DNA of 64,000 nt from Treponema zioleckii (GCF_014737315.1 NZ_JPUF01000004.1:20109-84108), one strand, 5' to 3'. Counted from the stretch's first letter, positions 8,660 through 18,518 are shown. Notes: generated by a model from the sequence alone, not told the origin. Made by a program: numbers and translations.

Positions 8660-9450
8660 GACGGTCAGCATTGGAGCGCGGGCGCTCCCTTTTGATTCGG
8701 CGCAGGTTCTCCGAGTGTCTTGATGCGCTGGAGCCTGCTGCTGATTATTACAAAGACAGTTTTGATTATCAGTTTACAGGTGGGCTTGCGTGCTTGTATT
8801 TGGGTGATATGGGCAGTGCAGGTTCTTATTTTCAGCGCGCTCGTTATATCCGCATGTCGGACGTGAATCTTCTGAACGCTCAGGCTGTAATGCATCTTAG
8901 GCGCGGCGATACCGATAGGGCTGTGCAGTATTATCTTGAGACTCTTGAGCACGATCCTGATAACAAACTTGCCAGACGCGGACTTAATTTTATTCGGACT
9001 AAGGGCACTTCCGAGCAAATCGGAATGATGATTGACACTGGCGAAATCGAAAAATTGTATCCATCTTTAGGGCTGAATCCAGATACGTTTTTGCGCACTG
9101 TTTTTTGTTCGTTGATTGGAATTGTCCTTGCTATTGTTATTTTGAATTTTATGAAACCTGCAAAACATCAGTTTCAGGGAAATCGAATAAATTACGAAGA
9201 TTTTAATCTTACTGCCGAAGAAATGAAAATAAATTCTTCCGACGTGCAGGTTCAAATTCCGCTGACGCAGACCGAGGCAAAGAACGTTTATTTTGATGCC
9301 CTTGAAAAATTTGAAAATAATCGGGACAATGCTGCTCAGGTTGAAGTCAACAGGATTTTAAATTCAAATGCTTCCGAAGAAATGAAGGATAATGCAAAAA
9401 TCCTTGCAACCCATTTTGCGGAACCTGTATTTTTCTTCTTTAAAAGATAA
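8656..9450 (+). CDS. TPR protein with transmembrane segment (5' part of a probably split gene)
   Basis: 264 residues as read. TPR repeats at ~5-120 (RRRFSECLDALEPAADYY, GDTDRAVQYYLETLEHDPDNKLARRGL) and one membrane helix near residues 150-170 (FCSLIGIVLAIVILNFM), so the N-terminus is probably cytoplasmic. The last residues (VFFFFKR) look like out-of-frame sequence: in the +1 frame the text continues as SSLKDNFDYTKV into the next reading frame. A single extra T in the run 9430-9434 would explain this. See the following entry and the finding. Confidence 0.6.
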   Translation: MRRSALERGRSLLIRRRFSECLDALEPAADYYKDSFDYQFTGGLACLYLGDMGSAGSYFQRARYIRMSDVNLLNAQAVMHLRRGDTDRAVQYYLETLEHDPDNKLARRGLNFIRTKGTSEQIGMMIDTGEIEKLYPSLGLNPDTFLRTVFCSLIGIVLAIVILNFMKPAKHQFQGNRINYEDFNLTAEEMKINSSDVQVQIPLTQTEAKNVYFDALEKFENNRDNAAQVEVNRILNSNASEEMKDNAKILATHFAEPVFFFFKR

Positions 9451-9751
9451 TTTTGATTACACGAAGGTTCTAGAACAGCCGCTTTTGTACAATAATTGTT
9501 GGGTCGCATGGTCTGGAAGAGTTTCTTCGGTCGTTGTTAACGAAAATAAATACGAGTGCAAACTTTACGTCGGATATGAAGACAAAAAAGAGGTTAAGTA
9601 TTTGATTCGTGTTGAATTCAATGAAATGCCGGCGATTGATGTTGAACGACCTGTTCACATTCTTGGAAAACTCGTTATGGAAAAAAATATTTCGACCGGA
9701 GAATATCATATCTATATGGTAGGAAAATCGTTCTATCAACCAAAAAAATAA
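9392..9751 (+). CDS. 3' part of the split TPR membrane protein
   Basis: 119-residue frame overlapping the previous gene by 59 bases in the +1 frame. The region from FSSLKDNFDYTKVL onward is beta-rich (VAWSGRVSSVVVNENKYECKLYVGY...) and reads like an OB-fold-like extracytoplasmic domain. No usable Shine-Dalgarno precedes the ATG at 9392 (AAGGA is only 2-3 bases away), which argues that it is not an independent gene. Most likely the C-terminal domain of the same protein as the preceding frame. Confidence 0.55.
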   Translation: MQKSLQPILRNLYFSSLKDNFDYTKVLEQPLLYNNCWVAWSGRVSSVVVNENKYECKLYVGYEDKKEVKYLIRVEFNEMPAIDVERPVHILGKLVMEKNISTGEYHIYMVGKSFYQPKK

Positions 9752-9807
9752 ATGTTTTGTCTTTTCTTGATGATAAAACAAAAAATTATTTTTTAAAATC
9801 GAAAAAA

Positions 9808-9836
9808 TTGATTATTTTTCGGAAGTAACATATATG
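9808..9836 (+). promoter_or_regulatory. Possible recA promoter
   Basis: TTGATT (9808-9813), 17-bp spacer, TATATG (9831-9836), about 85 bases before the recA start. No LexA-type operator was recognised. Confidence 0.35.
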
Positions 9837-9919
9837 ATAGGAAATTGCTTTTCTGCAAAGTCCTTTTTGGGCAATCTGACTTTTTTGGATGCCCTTATCT
9901 TTTTTTAGGGAGAAGTAAA

Positions 9920-11155
9920 TTGGCAAAAGTCGTAGAAAATAAACCTCCTGTAGAAATGTCTGAAAAACTAAAGGCCCTTGAGGCTGCCCGGCTTCAGATT
10001 GAAAAGCAGTTCGGTGCAGGCTCTTTGATGAAACTTGGAACTCAGGCTGATGCTGCGGGTATTGATGTTATTCCTTCTGGCTCAATTCTTCTTGACGAGG
10101 CGCTTGGTATTGGCGGCTATCCTCGCGGACGAATTATCGAGATGTACGGTCCTGAAAGTTCTGGAAAAACAACGCTTGCACTTCATGCGGTGGCCGAGGC
10201 TCAGAAGCTTGGAGGAATTGCGGCCTTCGTTGATGCTGAACATGCTTTGGATCCTGTTTATGCTAAAAATCTCGGCGTAAACATTGACGAACTTTGGGTT
10301 TCTCAGCCAGATACCGGAGAGCAGGCTCTTGAGATTACTGAGCAGCTTGTTCGTTCTGGGGCAGTTGATATTATCGTTGTTGACTCTGTTGCCGCTCTTA
10401 CGCCTCAAAAAGAAATTGAGGGCGATATGGGAGACTCGATGATGGGCTTGCAGGCTCGTTTGATGAGTCAGGCGCTCCGAAAATTGACTGCGATTGTCGG
10501 TCGTTCAAAATGTATTATTGTCTTCATCAACCAGATTCGTATGAAGATTGGTATTATGTTCGGAAACCCTGAGACTACGACGGGTGGAAATGCCCTGAAA
10601 TTCTATTCTTCTGTTCGTCTGGAGATCCGAAGAATAGAGTCTATTGACGGTAAGGGTGAAGAAGAGGCTGTTGGTAACCGTGTTCGCGTAAAAATCGTAA
10701 AAAACAAGGTTGCGCCGCCATTCAGAAAGGTTGAGCTTGATATTTACTTTGGAAAGGGTGTTTCTGCAACCGCTTCGCTCCTAGATTCCGCTGTAAAGCA
10801 TGGATTCATCGACAAGCGTGGTGCGTGGTACACACGTGGTGACGAGAAAATTGGTCAGGGAAAAGAGAATGCGCTTTCGTTCCTTGAACAGAACAAAGAT
10901 TACACTCATACGCTTGAGGTTCAGCTTCGCGAACAGTTGTTCCCTGGTCAGATTTTAAAGACGAAGGACGGTGTTCCTGTTTATCCTGAACAGGTTCAGG
11001 CTGCTAAAGCTGCCGCAAAAGCCGCAAAGGCTGCTGAAAAAGAAGAAAAGTCTGAAAAGACCGAAAAAGATGACAAAAAATCGGCTACTGCAGATTTGTC
11101 ACTTGAGCTTCCGCCTTCGGACTCTCCTGTTAGCCCACAGGACGCTTTGTTCTAA
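9920..11155 (+). CDS. recA: Recombinase RecA
   Basis: 411 residues from a TTG start. RecA forms filaments on single-stranded DNA and catalyses strand exchange. Walker A GPESSGKT is at residues 77-84, followed by the [18 protein letters not shown] and MSQALRKL...IFINQIR(M)K(I)G...P(E)TTTGG(N)AL core signatures. The C-terminal ~65 residues are Ala/Lys/Glu-rich. The start is TTG at 9920 because AGGGAGAAG lies 5-7 bases before it and AKVVENK follows; the longer frame from ATG 9845 would add 25 residues unlike any RecA. Followed after 3 bases by folK. Confidence 0.95.
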   Translation: MAKVVENKPPVEMSEKLKALEAARLQIEKQFGAGSLMKLGTQADAAGIDVIPSGSILLDEALGIGGYPRGRIIEMYGPESSGKTTLALHAVAEAQKLGGIAAFVDAEHALDPVYAKNLGVNIDELWVSQPDTGEQALEITEQLVRSGAVDIIVVDSVAALTPQKEIEGDMGDSMMGLQARLMSQALRKLTAIVGRSKCIIVFINQIRMKIGIMFGNPETTTGGNALKFYSSVRLEIRRIESIDGKGEEEAVGNRVRVKIVKNKVAPPFRKVELDIYFGKGVSATASLLDSAVKHGFIDKRGAWYTRGDEKIGQGKENALSFLEQNKDYTHTLEVQLREQLFPGQILKTKDGVPVYPEQVQAAKAAAKAAKAAEKEEKSEKTEKDDKKSATADLSLELPPSDSPVSPQDALF

Positions 11156-11158
11156 AAA

Positions 11159-11698
11159 ATGGAATTCGTTGTCCTTGGCCTAGGTTCAAATAAATCTTGG
11201 AATGGAATGAAAAGTCTTGAAATCTTGGAAAAAGCCTGCTGTTTGTTGCGCGAGTTTATCCATGATTTTAAGGCTTCTTCCGTTTTTCGCACAAAACCAA
11301 TGTACGTGAAAAATCAGGATGATTTTTATAATATGGTTGCGTGCGGTTTTGTAAAAGATATTGAGCCTTTTGATTTGCTTGAGAAAATTCACAAAATTGA
11401 GTATTCATTGGGGCGAAATCGGGAGAAAGAAATCAGGAATGGCCCTCGCTCCATTGATATCGATATTGAGATTTTCGGAAAGACTCAAATTCATTCGGAT
11501 GTTTTGGAAATTCCGCATCCTCGGCTTTGCGAGCGTGAGTTCGTTTTGGTTCCGCTTATGGATGTTTTTTCTAAAAATCCGAATTTTGTAAGTGCCGATA
11601 TTTTTGACATAAAAAAATATCAAAAAATGCTTGAAGAATTGCAGAATTCTTCGGGCGACGGAATTATCGAAAGGTTAGTTGATTATGGAAATGAATGA
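11159..11698 (+). CDS. folK: 2-amino-4-hydroxy-6-hydroxymethyldihydropteridine diphosphokinase
   Basis: 179 residues. HPPK transfers pyrophosphate from ATP to 6-hydroxymethyl-7,8-dihydropterin in folate synthesis. Signatures: LGLGSN at the N-terminus, SSVFRTKPMY, and the diagnostic RNGPRSIDIDIEIFG, then PHPRLCEREFVLVPL. It directly follows recA with 3 bases between and overlaps scpA at its end, so it is part of one operon. No other folate gene is nearby. Confidence 0.93.
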   Translation: MEFVVLGLGSNKSWNGMKSLEILEKACCLLREFIHDFKASSVFRTKPMYVKNQDDFYNMVACGFVKDIEPFDLLEKIHKIEYSLGRNREKEIRNGPRSIDIDIEIFGKTQIHSDVLEIPHPRLCEREFVLVPLMDVFSKNPNFVSADIFDIKKYQKMLEELQNSSGDGIIERLVDYGNE

Positions 11699-12473
11699 GC
11701 AAAGAATGATGCCGGTTACGACTTCGGAGACTGAGCATAAAACTGAAAGGCGTTCGTATATTGCCGGTCAGTTCGAAGGACCTTTGGATTTGCTTTTGAC
11801 TTTGATCCATGACCAAAAAATCAATATTTACGATATTCCGATTGTTCAGATAACCGACCAGTTTCTTGAGTATCTGGATTATGCGTCTGAAACCGATTTG
11901 GGGGATTTATCCGAGTTTTACAGCATGGCGGCAAAATTGATTTTTATAAAAAGCCGAATGATGATGCCGCAGGAAGTTGAGCTTGGAGATGATTTGGATT
12001 TTGAAGATCCTCGAGAAGATTTGGTTGAGCGCCTTATCGAATATCAGCGGATAAAAAAACTTTCGGCTCTTATGGAAGAAAAGGAAGACGAAAGTGAATG
12101 GAGTTTTGAGCGCAAAAAAATTCAGCGTGTTCTTCCGTTTGAGAAAGAAGATGTGTGGCAGAAGATTGATACATGGGATTTGCTTGAACAAATGCAAAAA
12201 ATTTTCCAGAATCTTGTGTCCTCTTATACAGACAGAAAAATTCTTGATACTTATGAGGAAATTTCTGTTAACGAAAAATTGACATTGATGAATGAGCTTC
12301 TTGACCGTAACGAGGAATGCATGTTTTCGGAGCTTATCGTTCGTGATGGCAACAGACTTGATATTATCTGTGCGTTCATGGCACTCCTTGAAGCTGTAAA
12401 ATTCAAGATGGCGTGTATTTATCAAAATAGAATGTTTGGAGATATAAAAATATGCCGAAACAAGGCAGAATAA
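11685..12473 (+). CDS. scpA: Segregation and condensation protein A
   Basis: About 262 residues. ScpA is the kleisin that bridges SMC heads and binds ScpB in chromosome segregation. Visible: FEGPLDLLLTLIHDQKINIYDIPI, ITDQFLEYL, LSEFYSMAAKLIFIKSRMMMP and the C-terminal winged-helix RLDIICAFMALLEAVKFK. An AAGG at 11671-11674 favours the ATG at 11685; a TTG at 11679 and an ATG at 11691 are alternatives. Overlaps folK by 14 bases and scpB by 22. Confidence 0.93.
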   Translation: MEMNEQRMMPVTTSETEHKTERRSYIAGQFEGPLDLLLTLIHDQKINIYDIPIVQITDQFLEYLDYASETDLGDLSEFYSMAAKLIFIKSRMMMPQEVELGDDLDFEDPREDLVERLIEYQRIKKLSALMEEKEDESEWSFERKKIQRVLPFEKEDVWQKIDTWDLLEQMQKIFQNLVSSYTDRKILDTYEEISVNEKLTLMNELLDRNEECMFSELIVRDGNRLDIICAFMALLEAVKFKMACIYQNRMFGDIKICRNKAE

Positions 12474-13075
12474 AAGAAGAAAATACCGAAAAAGAAGGCA
12501 CCGAAGAAAAGCTTGTAGAGGAGAGCAGAAAAAAGATTAACCTCGATAAGGAGGCTGGTCTTGTTGAAGCTGTTCTTTTTCTTGAAAGTGAGCCGGTGAC
12601 GGTCGAAGTCCTTTCGAACATTTCTCAGCTGGCTGTTGACGTGGTTGAAGAATGCCTTGAAATGCTCAAGGAAAAATATTCTTCCGAGAATTCCGGTGTT
12701 GAACTGGTGATGATAACCGGCGGTTGGGCTTTGACACCAAAAAAAGAGTTTTGGGATGTCCTTAAAGAAAAATATGGAAATAAAAATGAGGGCCGGCTTT
12801 CCCGCTCTGCATTGGAAACTTTGACGATTATCGCTTACAAGCAGCCGATTACGCGAGCTGAAATAGAGAATATCCGTGGCGTTCCTCCTGACAATATGAT
12901 AAGAACGCTGATTGAACGGCAGTTCATAAAAGATGTCGGAAAAAAAGACGCACCTGGGCGACCGACCCAATTTGGAACTACAAAAGAATTCTTGAAGTTC
13001 TTCAGGTTGAATTCTATTGCAGATTTGCCTAAACTTGATGAAAAACAAGAGGAGAAGTTTATACTTGCACGATAG
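12452..13075 (+). CDS. scpB: Segregation and condensation protein B
   Basis: 207 residues. ScpB dimers bind ScpA in the SMC complex. A charged extension of ~30 residues precedes the conserved core: VEAVLFLESEPVTVEVLS (first winged helix) and LSRSALETLTIIAYKQPITRAEIENIRGV...RQFIKDVGKKDAPGRPTQFGTTKEFLKFF (second). Overlaps scpA by 22 bases and the pseudouridine synthase start by 11, indicating tight translational coupling. Confidence 0.95.
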   Translation: MPKQGRIKEENTEKEGTEEKLVEESRKKINLDKEAGLVEAVLFLESEPVTVEVLSNISQLAVDVVEECLEMLKEKYSSENSGVELVMITGGWALTPKKEFWDVLKEKYGNKNEGRLSRSALETLTIIAYKQPITRAEIENIRGVPPDNMIRTLIERQFIKDVGKKDAPGRPTQFGTTKEFLKFFRLNSIADLPKLDEKQEEKFILAR

Positions 13076-13793
13076 TAATTCAGAACCAATCCGCTTGCAG
13101 GCGTACCTTGCTCATTGCGGGGTTGCGAGCAGGCGTGCTAGCGAAAAAATTATTTTGGAAGGAAGAGTCTCTGTGAATGGCAGTGTCGTTACGGAGCTTG
13201 GAACGAAAGTAACATCGAATGACAAAGTTCTTGTTGACGGAAAAGAGATTTCTCTTGAAGAAACGAAACGTTATGTGCTTTTGTACAAGCCTGCGGGGTT
13301 TGTTTGTTCGCAGTCCGATGAAAAAGGCAGGCGGGTTGCCCTTGAATTGTTAAAAGATTCTTATTCCGAACGGCTTTACAATGTCGGCCGTCTCGATATG
13401 TTTTCGAGCGGTCTGATTATTTTTACGAACGATGGTGATTTTGCCGCAAAACTTTCTCATCCGAGTGCGGAAATAGAAAAGGAATACGTCGTTGAGACGA
13501 GTATGCCGCTTCCTCGCTCGCTTGCGGAAGATTTTAAGCGAGGCGTTCGCGTTGAGGGAGTTTTTTATCGCGCGAAAGATGCCTCAGAAATCAATTCTCA
13601 TAAAATGCGTGTAGTTCTTATTGAGGGCAAAAACCGTGAGATTCGTCGTGTTTTTGAAAATTCTGGAGCTGTAATCCGAAGTCTTACTCGCGTGAGAATC
13701 GGTTCAGTTTCTGTTGGAGATTTGAAACCTGGTGAGTTTAGAGAGTTGACTCAGTTTGAAATAAAAGAATTGCTGAATCTTTGTAAAAATTAA
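13065..13793 (+). CDS. RluB/RsuA-family 23S/16S rRNA pseudouridine synthase
   Basis: About 242 residues. An N-terminal S4 RNA-binding domain (IRLQAYLAHCGVASRRASEKIILEGRVSVNG) is followed by the RsuA/RluB/E/F catalytic domain with GRLDMFSSGLIIFTNDGDF (catalytic Asp in GRLD) and EGKNREIRRVF. Isomerises a specific uridine in rRNA; synteny with scpAB is typical of RluB. TTG at 13065 is preferred: AAGAGGAG precedes it by ~10 bases, whereas upstream starts (13017, 13038) lie deep in scpB and lack a site. Confidence 0.88.
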   Translation: MHDSNSEPIRLQAYLAHCGVASRRASEKIILEGRVSVNGSVVTELGTKVTSNDKVLVDGKEISLEETKRYVLLYKPAGFVCSQSDEKGRRVALELLKDSYSERLYNVGRLDMFSSGLIIFTNDGDFAAKLSHPSAEIEKEYVVETSMPLPRSLAEDFKRGVRVEGVFYRAKDASEINSHKMRVVLIEGKNREIRRVFENSGAVIRSLTRVRIGSVSVGDLKPGEFRELTQFEIKELLNLCKN

Positions 13794-13823
13794 TGGTAAA
13801 AAAGATTAAAAAGGGGGAATAAG

Positions 13824-14456
13824 ATGATTATTGCAATGGACGGTCCAGCAGGAACTGGAAAATCTACGATTGCATCCTTGATTGCGAAAAAATTGAACAT
13901 TACCTATTTGAACAGCGGAAGTTTTTACAGGGCTTTGACGTTGGCTTTAAACGAAGCCAGAATTGATATTTCTGATTCTGAAAAAGTTGTGGAATTCTGT
14001 AAAAAACAGAAACTTGAATACGTTGATTCTCATCTTGTTTTGAATGGTGTTGATGTTGAGTCGCGCCTCCACGAGGATGCTGTTAGCAAAAAAGTTGCTC
14101 AGGTCTCTTCAATAGTGGAAATCCGTCATTTGGTGAATGACCGTATGCGAGAAATTACCAATTCTCTCAGCATAATTTGCGAGGGACGCGATATGACGAC
14201 GGTTGTTTTCCCTAATGCTGATTATAAATTTTTTCTTGATGCATCGATTGATGTTCAGGCTCAGAGACGCTTTGATCAGGGCGTAAGCAATATGTCTCTT
14301 GAAGAAATAAAAGAAGCTATTAGAAAAAGAGATGAAATTGACAGAAATAAAGCAGAGGGCGCTTTAAAACAAGCAGAAGATGCAATATATATTGACACTT
14401 CAGCCTTGACCATAGAACAGGTTTGTGATTTAATATTAGGCAAAATTCACAATTAA
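13824..14456 (+). CDS. cmk: Cytidylate kinase
   Basis: 210 residues. Phosphorylates CMP/dCMP with ATP. P-loop MDGPAGTGKSTIA at residues 5-17, YLNSGSFYRALT substrate site, ICEGRDMTTVVFPNADYKFFLDAS, and the lid/C-terminal RKRDEIDRNK...IDTSALT. GGGGG lies 5-7 bases before the ATG. Nine bases separate it from rpsA. In T. pallidum, by my recollection, Cmk and S1 are fused in one polypeptide; here they are separate adjacent genes. Confidence 0.94.
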   Translation: MIIAMDGPAGTGKSTIASLIAKKLNITYLNSGSFYRALTLALNEARIDISDSEKVVEFCKKQKLEYVDSHLVLNGVDVESRLHEDAVSKKVAQVSSIVEIRHLVNDRMREITNSLSIICEGRDMTTVVFPNADYKFFLDASIDVQAQRRFDQGVSNMSLEEIKEAIRKRDEIDRNKAEGALKQAEDAIYIDTSALTIEQVCDLILGKIHN

Positions 14457-14465
14457 GGGTTTAAT

Positions 14466-16181
14466 ATGGAACAGAAGGAAGTGGAAATGGATGAGACTCT
14501 CAACTCCAAGAGTGCTATCCAGACACAATTAGAAGAATCTCTCAATAGTCTTGGAACTGTGGAGGATGGTCAGCTCGTTGATGGTACTGTAGTCCAAGTT
14601 ACAGATGATTATGTATTCGTTGATATCGGATATAAATCAGAAGGAAGAATTCCCGTTCAGGAATTTGCAGGCAAATTGCCAAAGGACGGTGAAGTTGTTA
14701 CAGTTGTTGTTCTTCGCAAGGACGGAAGAAATGGTCCTGAAATTTCGAAGTCAAAAGCTGATGCTAAACAGCTTTGGAAAGATTTGCGAAAGGCGTTTGA
14801 GGAAAAATCAACTGTAGATGGTATTATCGAGAAAGAAGTTAAAGGTGGCTTTGACGTTAATCTCGGTGGTGACATTCATGCGTTCTTGCCAATCAGTCAG
14901 TCTGACAGTCAAAAAGTTGACAACCCATCTAAATTAATTGGTCTTACAGCAAAATTCTATGTTGAAAGACTTTATTCTGACAATAAGGCTAATGTTGTTG
15001 TTAACAGAAGAAAATACCTTGAGGAAAGCATTGAAGCTGCTCGTGACAAGTTCTTTGCTGAAACACAGATTGGTGACACTGTAAAAGGTGTCGTAAAGAG
15101 TTTCACAAGTTTTGGTGCGTTTATTGATCTCGGTGGTTTCGACGGTCTTCTTCATATCAATGATATGAGTTGGGGACATGTAACTCGTCCGAAGGATTTT
15201 GTAAAGAAAGGTCAGGAAATCGAACTTAAAGTTATCCGCCTTACTCCGGATGAAAAAAGAATCAATCTTTCTCTCAAACATTTTACAGAAGATCCATGGG
15301 TACACTTCGAAGAAAAATATCATGTTGATGATATCGTTGAAGGTACTGTTACAAAAATCACTGATTTTGGTGCGTTTATTGAATTGCAGGAAGGAATCGA
15401 AGGCCTTGCCCATATTTCTGAGTTCAGTTGGACAAAGAAAATTAACAAGCCGTCGGATGTTGTAAAAATCGGTGACAAAATCAAATGTATGATTCTTGGA
15501 TACGATATTCAGGCTGGACGTGTTTCACTCGGCTTGAAACAGACTTCTGAGAATCCATGGGATACTATCGCAGAGAAATATCCAGTAAATACAAAAGTTC
15601 ATGGTAAAGTTGTAAAACTTACTTCTAACGGTGCATTCATTCAGTTGGAAGACGGAATCGATGGATTCCTCCATGCGGAAGATATTTCTTGGACAAAGAA
15701 AGTAAAGCATGCAGGAAGCGAACTTGATGTAAATCAGGAAGTTGACGTAATCATCCTTGATTCAGATCCTGAAAATCACCGCATCACAGTAGGAATTAAA
15801 CAGCTTACAGATAATCCTTGGAAGAAATTTGCTGAGGATTACAAAGCTGGTTCTACACTTGAAGGTGAGATTACATCAATCACTGATTTTGGCGTGTTTG
15901 TAAAAGCTCCTGATGGAATCGAAGGTCTCGTAAATAAGTCTAACTTGAGCGAAGATCGCGATACTCCATATGAAGAGGTTGTTGCAAAATACAAAGTCGG
16001 TGACAAAATCAACGTTTATGTTGTAGATATAAATGTTGAAAAAGAAAAGGTTGCTTTCTCTGTTAAAGAATATAAGAAAGCTCAGGCTCGAAAAGAGATT
16101 TCTCAGTATATGTCTTCATCAGACAATGATGGTGATGCTTATACTTTGGGTGATGCTTTCCGTTCTCAGAATAATAACTAA
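14466..16181 (+). CDS. rpsA: 30S ribosomal protein S1
   Basis: 571 residues with six S1 (OB-fold) repeats, near residues 34-102, 117-185, 205-272, 290-358, 377-445 and 464-535; repeats 3, 4 and 6 show the G-x-F-G/D-G-(I/F)-x-G-L pattern most clearly (FGAFIDLGGFDGLLH, FGAFIELQEGIEGLAH, FGVFVKAPDGIEGLV). S1 holds mRNA on the small subunit during initiation. AAGGG precedes the ATG. The gene has fewer G/C-rich codons and a more even use than its neighbours, as expected for a highly expressed gene. Followed after 9 bases by the sigma-54 activator. Confidence 0.95.
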   Translation: MEQKEVEMDETLNSKSAIQTQLEESLNSLGTVEDGQLVDGTVVQVTDDYVFVDIGYKSEGRIPVQEFAGKLPKDGEVVTVVVLRKDGRNGPEISKSKADAKQLWKDLRKAFEEKSTVDGIIEKEVKGGFDVNLGGDIHAFLPISQSDSQKVDNPSKLIGLTAKFYVERLYSDNKANVVVNRRKYLEESIEAARDKFFAETQIGDTVKGVVKSFTSFGAFIDLGGFDGLLHINDMSWGHVTRPKDFVKKGQEIELKVIRLTPDEKRINLSLKHFTEDPWVHFEEKYHVDDIVEGTVTKITDFGAFIELQEGIEGLAHISEFSWTKKINKPSDVVKIGDKIKCMILGYDIQAGRVSLGLKQTSENPWDTIAEKYPVNTKVHGKVVKLTSNGAFIQLEDGIDGFLHAEDISWTKKVKHAGSELDVNQEVDVIILDSDPENHRITVGIKQLTDNPWKKFAEDYKAGSTLEGEITSITDFGVFVKAPDGIEGLVNKSNLSEDRDTPYEEVVAKYKVGDKINVYVVDINVEKEKVAFSVKEYKKAQARKEISQYMSSSDNDGDAYTLGDAFRSQNNN

Positions 16182-16190
16182 TAATCTTCG

Positions 16191-17729
16191 ATGAGTGATA
16201 TTAAAATTCTTGATTTAGAACAATTAAAGGCACTCATCGAAATTAATAGTCGAATAAATTCTAATTATTCGGACATTAATGCATTGCTGGTTTACATTCT
16301 TGAATCAGCAATGCGTTTGGTTCATTGCGAATCCTCTTCGTTGCTTTTGACGAACAAGGAAGACGAAAGCCTTAGGTTTGTAGTTGCGCTTGGTCCAAAA
16401 GGTGCTGAAGCGAAAAATGTTCTTGTTGAAAAAAACAGTATTGCAGGCTGGGTTGCAGAAAATAATAGTCCGCTTATCTTAAATAACGTTTCTTCTGATC
16501 CTCGTTTCTTTAGGTTTGTTCAGGATAAAACAGGGTACGTTACTCGAACTATGATAGCAATTCCGATGTGTGTAAAAGGTACGTGCGTCGGTGTTATTGA
16601 GCTTATCAACAAAATAAATTCAAAACCATTTGATAATGAGGATTTGCGAATCCTTGAATTGCTCTCAAATCAAGCTGGAATTGCTTATATGAATGCGAAT
16701 TCATATCGTTCGGCGCAAGATAAGATTTCGGTGCTTTCTTCCCAAATTGCAAATGGTTCCGAATATCATTCTTTTGTGGCAAAAAGTCCAGTTGTGCTTG
16801 ATTTACTTCATATAATTGATGAAGTTTCAAAAACTAACACGACGATTTTGATTACAGGTGAGAGTGGTGTTGGAAAAGAATTGTTTGCCGAACAGATTCA
16901 TTTAAAAAGTCCGAGAGCAGATAAACCTTTTATACGTGTTAATTGTGCTGCACTTTCACCATCATTGCTTGAGAGTGAGCTTTTTGGTCATGTAAAAGGT
17001 GCTTTTACCGATGCTGTTACTGACAGAATTGGTAGATTTGAAAGTGCGGATGGTGGAACTCTTTTTCTTGATGAGATTGGTGAACTTCCGCTCGATTTGC
17101 AGTCAAAATTGTTGCGAGTTCTTCAAGAACATAGATTCGAGCGAGTTGGCTCTAGCGTGACAGTTTCGACTGATGTAAGAATTGTTGCGGCGACAAATCG
17201 TGACCTTGAAAAAATGGTAAGTGAGGGAACTTTTAGAAGTGACCTTTACTATAGGTTAAATGTCGTTCCGATTAACATTCCGCCTTTGAGGGAACGCAAA
17301 GAAGATATTGAGCCGTTGGCATCTTTCTTCCTTCAAAAATTCAGTATTGAGACAAAAAAGAATTTTAGGTATTTTTCAGAGCCAGCTTGGAAACTTTTAT
17401 TTGATTATTACTGGCCTGGGAATATCCGTGAACTTGAGAATTCAATAGAACGGGCTTGTGTTCTTGGAACGCCGCCTTTTATTCAGGTTGATAATTTACG
17501 AATAAATTATGACTGTCAGGATAAAAAAGATGATTTTGAAACTTTGACCGAAGAAGTTGTTACGGAATCTGGAGACAGAACGTTAAAAACAGCCGTAAAC
17601 AATTTTAAGGCGGCTTATGTGCGAAAAATCCTGAACGAGACTGGATGGAATCAAACAAAGGCCGGAAAAATTTTGGGAATACAGCGAACTTATGTATCTC
17701 GTTTGCTAAACGAGTTGCATATACGCTAA
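16191..17729 (+). CDS. GAF-domain sigma-54-dependent transcriptional activator
   Basis: 512 residues. A GAF sensory domain (~20-175; [21 protein letters not shown]-like [13 protein letters not shown]) precedes a sigma-54 AAA+ domain (~200-440) with Walker [11 protein letters not shown] near 221, the GAFTDA loop that contacts sigma-54, Walker [14 protein letters not shown] and the [15 protein letters not shown] arginine-finger region. A C-terminal Fis-type helix-turn-helix is at ~485-512. NifA-like architecture: a bound small molecule at GAF would control remodelling of RNA polymerase-sigma-54 at promoters that cannot be named from this sequence. Confidence 0.92.
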   Translation: MSDIKILDLEQLKALIEINSRINSNYSDINALLVYILESAMRLVHCESSSLLLTNKEDESLRFVVALGPKGAEAKNVLVEKNSIAGWVAENNSPLILNNVSSDPRFFRFVQDKTGYVTRTMIAIPMCVKGTCVGVIELINKINSKPFDNEDLRILELLSNQAGIAYMNANSYRSAQDKISVLSSQIANGSEYHSFVAKSPVVLDLLHIIDEVSKTNTTILITGESGVGKELFAEQIHLKSPRADKPFIRVNCAALSPSLLESELFGHVKGAFTDAVTDRIGRFESADGGTLFLDEIGELPLDLQSKLLRVLQEHRFERVGSSVTVSTDVRIVAATNRDLEKMVSEGTFRSDLYYRLNVVPINIPPLRERKEDIEPLASFFLQKFSIETKKNFRYFSEPAWKLLFDYYWPGNIRELENSIERACVLGTPPFIQVDNLRINYDCQDKKDDFETLTEEVVTESGDRTLKTAVNNFKAAYVRKILNETGWNQTKAGKILGIQRTYVSRLLNELHIR

Positions 17730-17771
17730 AATATAAAGACTACGAATTTATTGGTTTAATAGGAGTTAAAA

Positions 17772-18446
17772 ATGGCTGATAAAATGGAAAAAGAATCAAT
17801 TGCTTCGTCAATTAATTCTGCTTTGGAAAAGTCTAGAACTGCGGTGACTGCACTTATTGTAATTTTGGTGCTCGCGGTTGTTGGTTTTGTTGTTGGAATT
17901 ACAGTTCGCGACAAAATTGTTGCAGGCGGAATTGAGAAACTTGATACTATTTCATATATTTATTCAAAAGATGGCGATTCTTTGTCTGATGAGGATGTTG
18001 CTGCAAGACAGGCTGCTGCAATCGAACAGTTGACTCCGCTTGTAGAAAAATCTGGAATTGTCGGCGCGCGTGCAAATATGCTTCTCGCTGAGATTTATTT
18101 TGAGAAAGCTGATTACACAGCTTCAAGAGATGCATGGCTCAAGGCTGCTCATGTTGGTAATGGCTACAATGTTCCTTATAGCACTTATCAGGCAGCTGTA
18201 TGCAGTGAGAATCTTAATGATGTTGACTCTGCTTTAAAATATTACCAATCTGCTGCTGATGATGCGGAATTCTTCCTGAAAGATCATGCTTTGTTCAATG
18301 TTGGTCGCCTTAACGAAGAAAAAGCTGATTTTGAGGCTGCAAAAGTTGCTTATGAAAAACTTAATGCTATCAATCCTGAAACTCAGTGGGCTAATCTTGC
18401 AAAAACACGTTTGATTGCCTTGAAGATTGACGGAAAAATTCAGTAG
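17772..18446 (+). CDS. Single-pass membrane TPR protein (YfgM-like topology)
   Basis: 224 residues: short N-terminal cytoplasmic segment, one membrane helix at ~28-50 (ALIVILVLAVVGFVVGITV), then TPR repeats at ~85-215 (ANMLLAEIYFEKADYTASRDAWLKAA, YSTYQAAVCSENLNDVDSALKYYQSAA, HALFNVGRLNEEKADFEAAKVAYEKL). The topology resembles YfgM, the ancillary SecYEG subunit, but sequence identity cannot be judged here. Good ribosome binding site (AGGAG) before the ATG. Confidence 0.7.
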   Translation: MADKMEKESIASSINSALEKSRTAVTALIVILVLAVVGFVVGITVRDKIVAGGIEKLDTISYIYSKDGDSLSDEDVAARQAAAIEQLTPLVEKSGIVGARANMLLAEIYFEKADYTASRDAWLKAAHVGNGYNVPYSTYQAAVCSENLNDVDSALKYYQSAADDAEFFLKDHALFNVGRLNEEKADFEAAKVAYEKLNAINPETQWANLAKTRLIALKIDGKIQ

Positions 18447-18518
18447 TTCCGTGGCATAATTTTTTGTTCTAAAAAAAGCTATTTGTAATTTTTCAATTGA
18501 CTATTTATTTATATTGAT

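Noticed and set aside
9845..9919. ATG start of recA with 25 extra residues
   Set aside because: No ribosome binding site and non-conserved text; TTG 9920 has a strong site.
12422..13048. 208-codon minus-strand frame opposite scpB
   Set aside because: Shadow of scpB; no start site or recognisable family.
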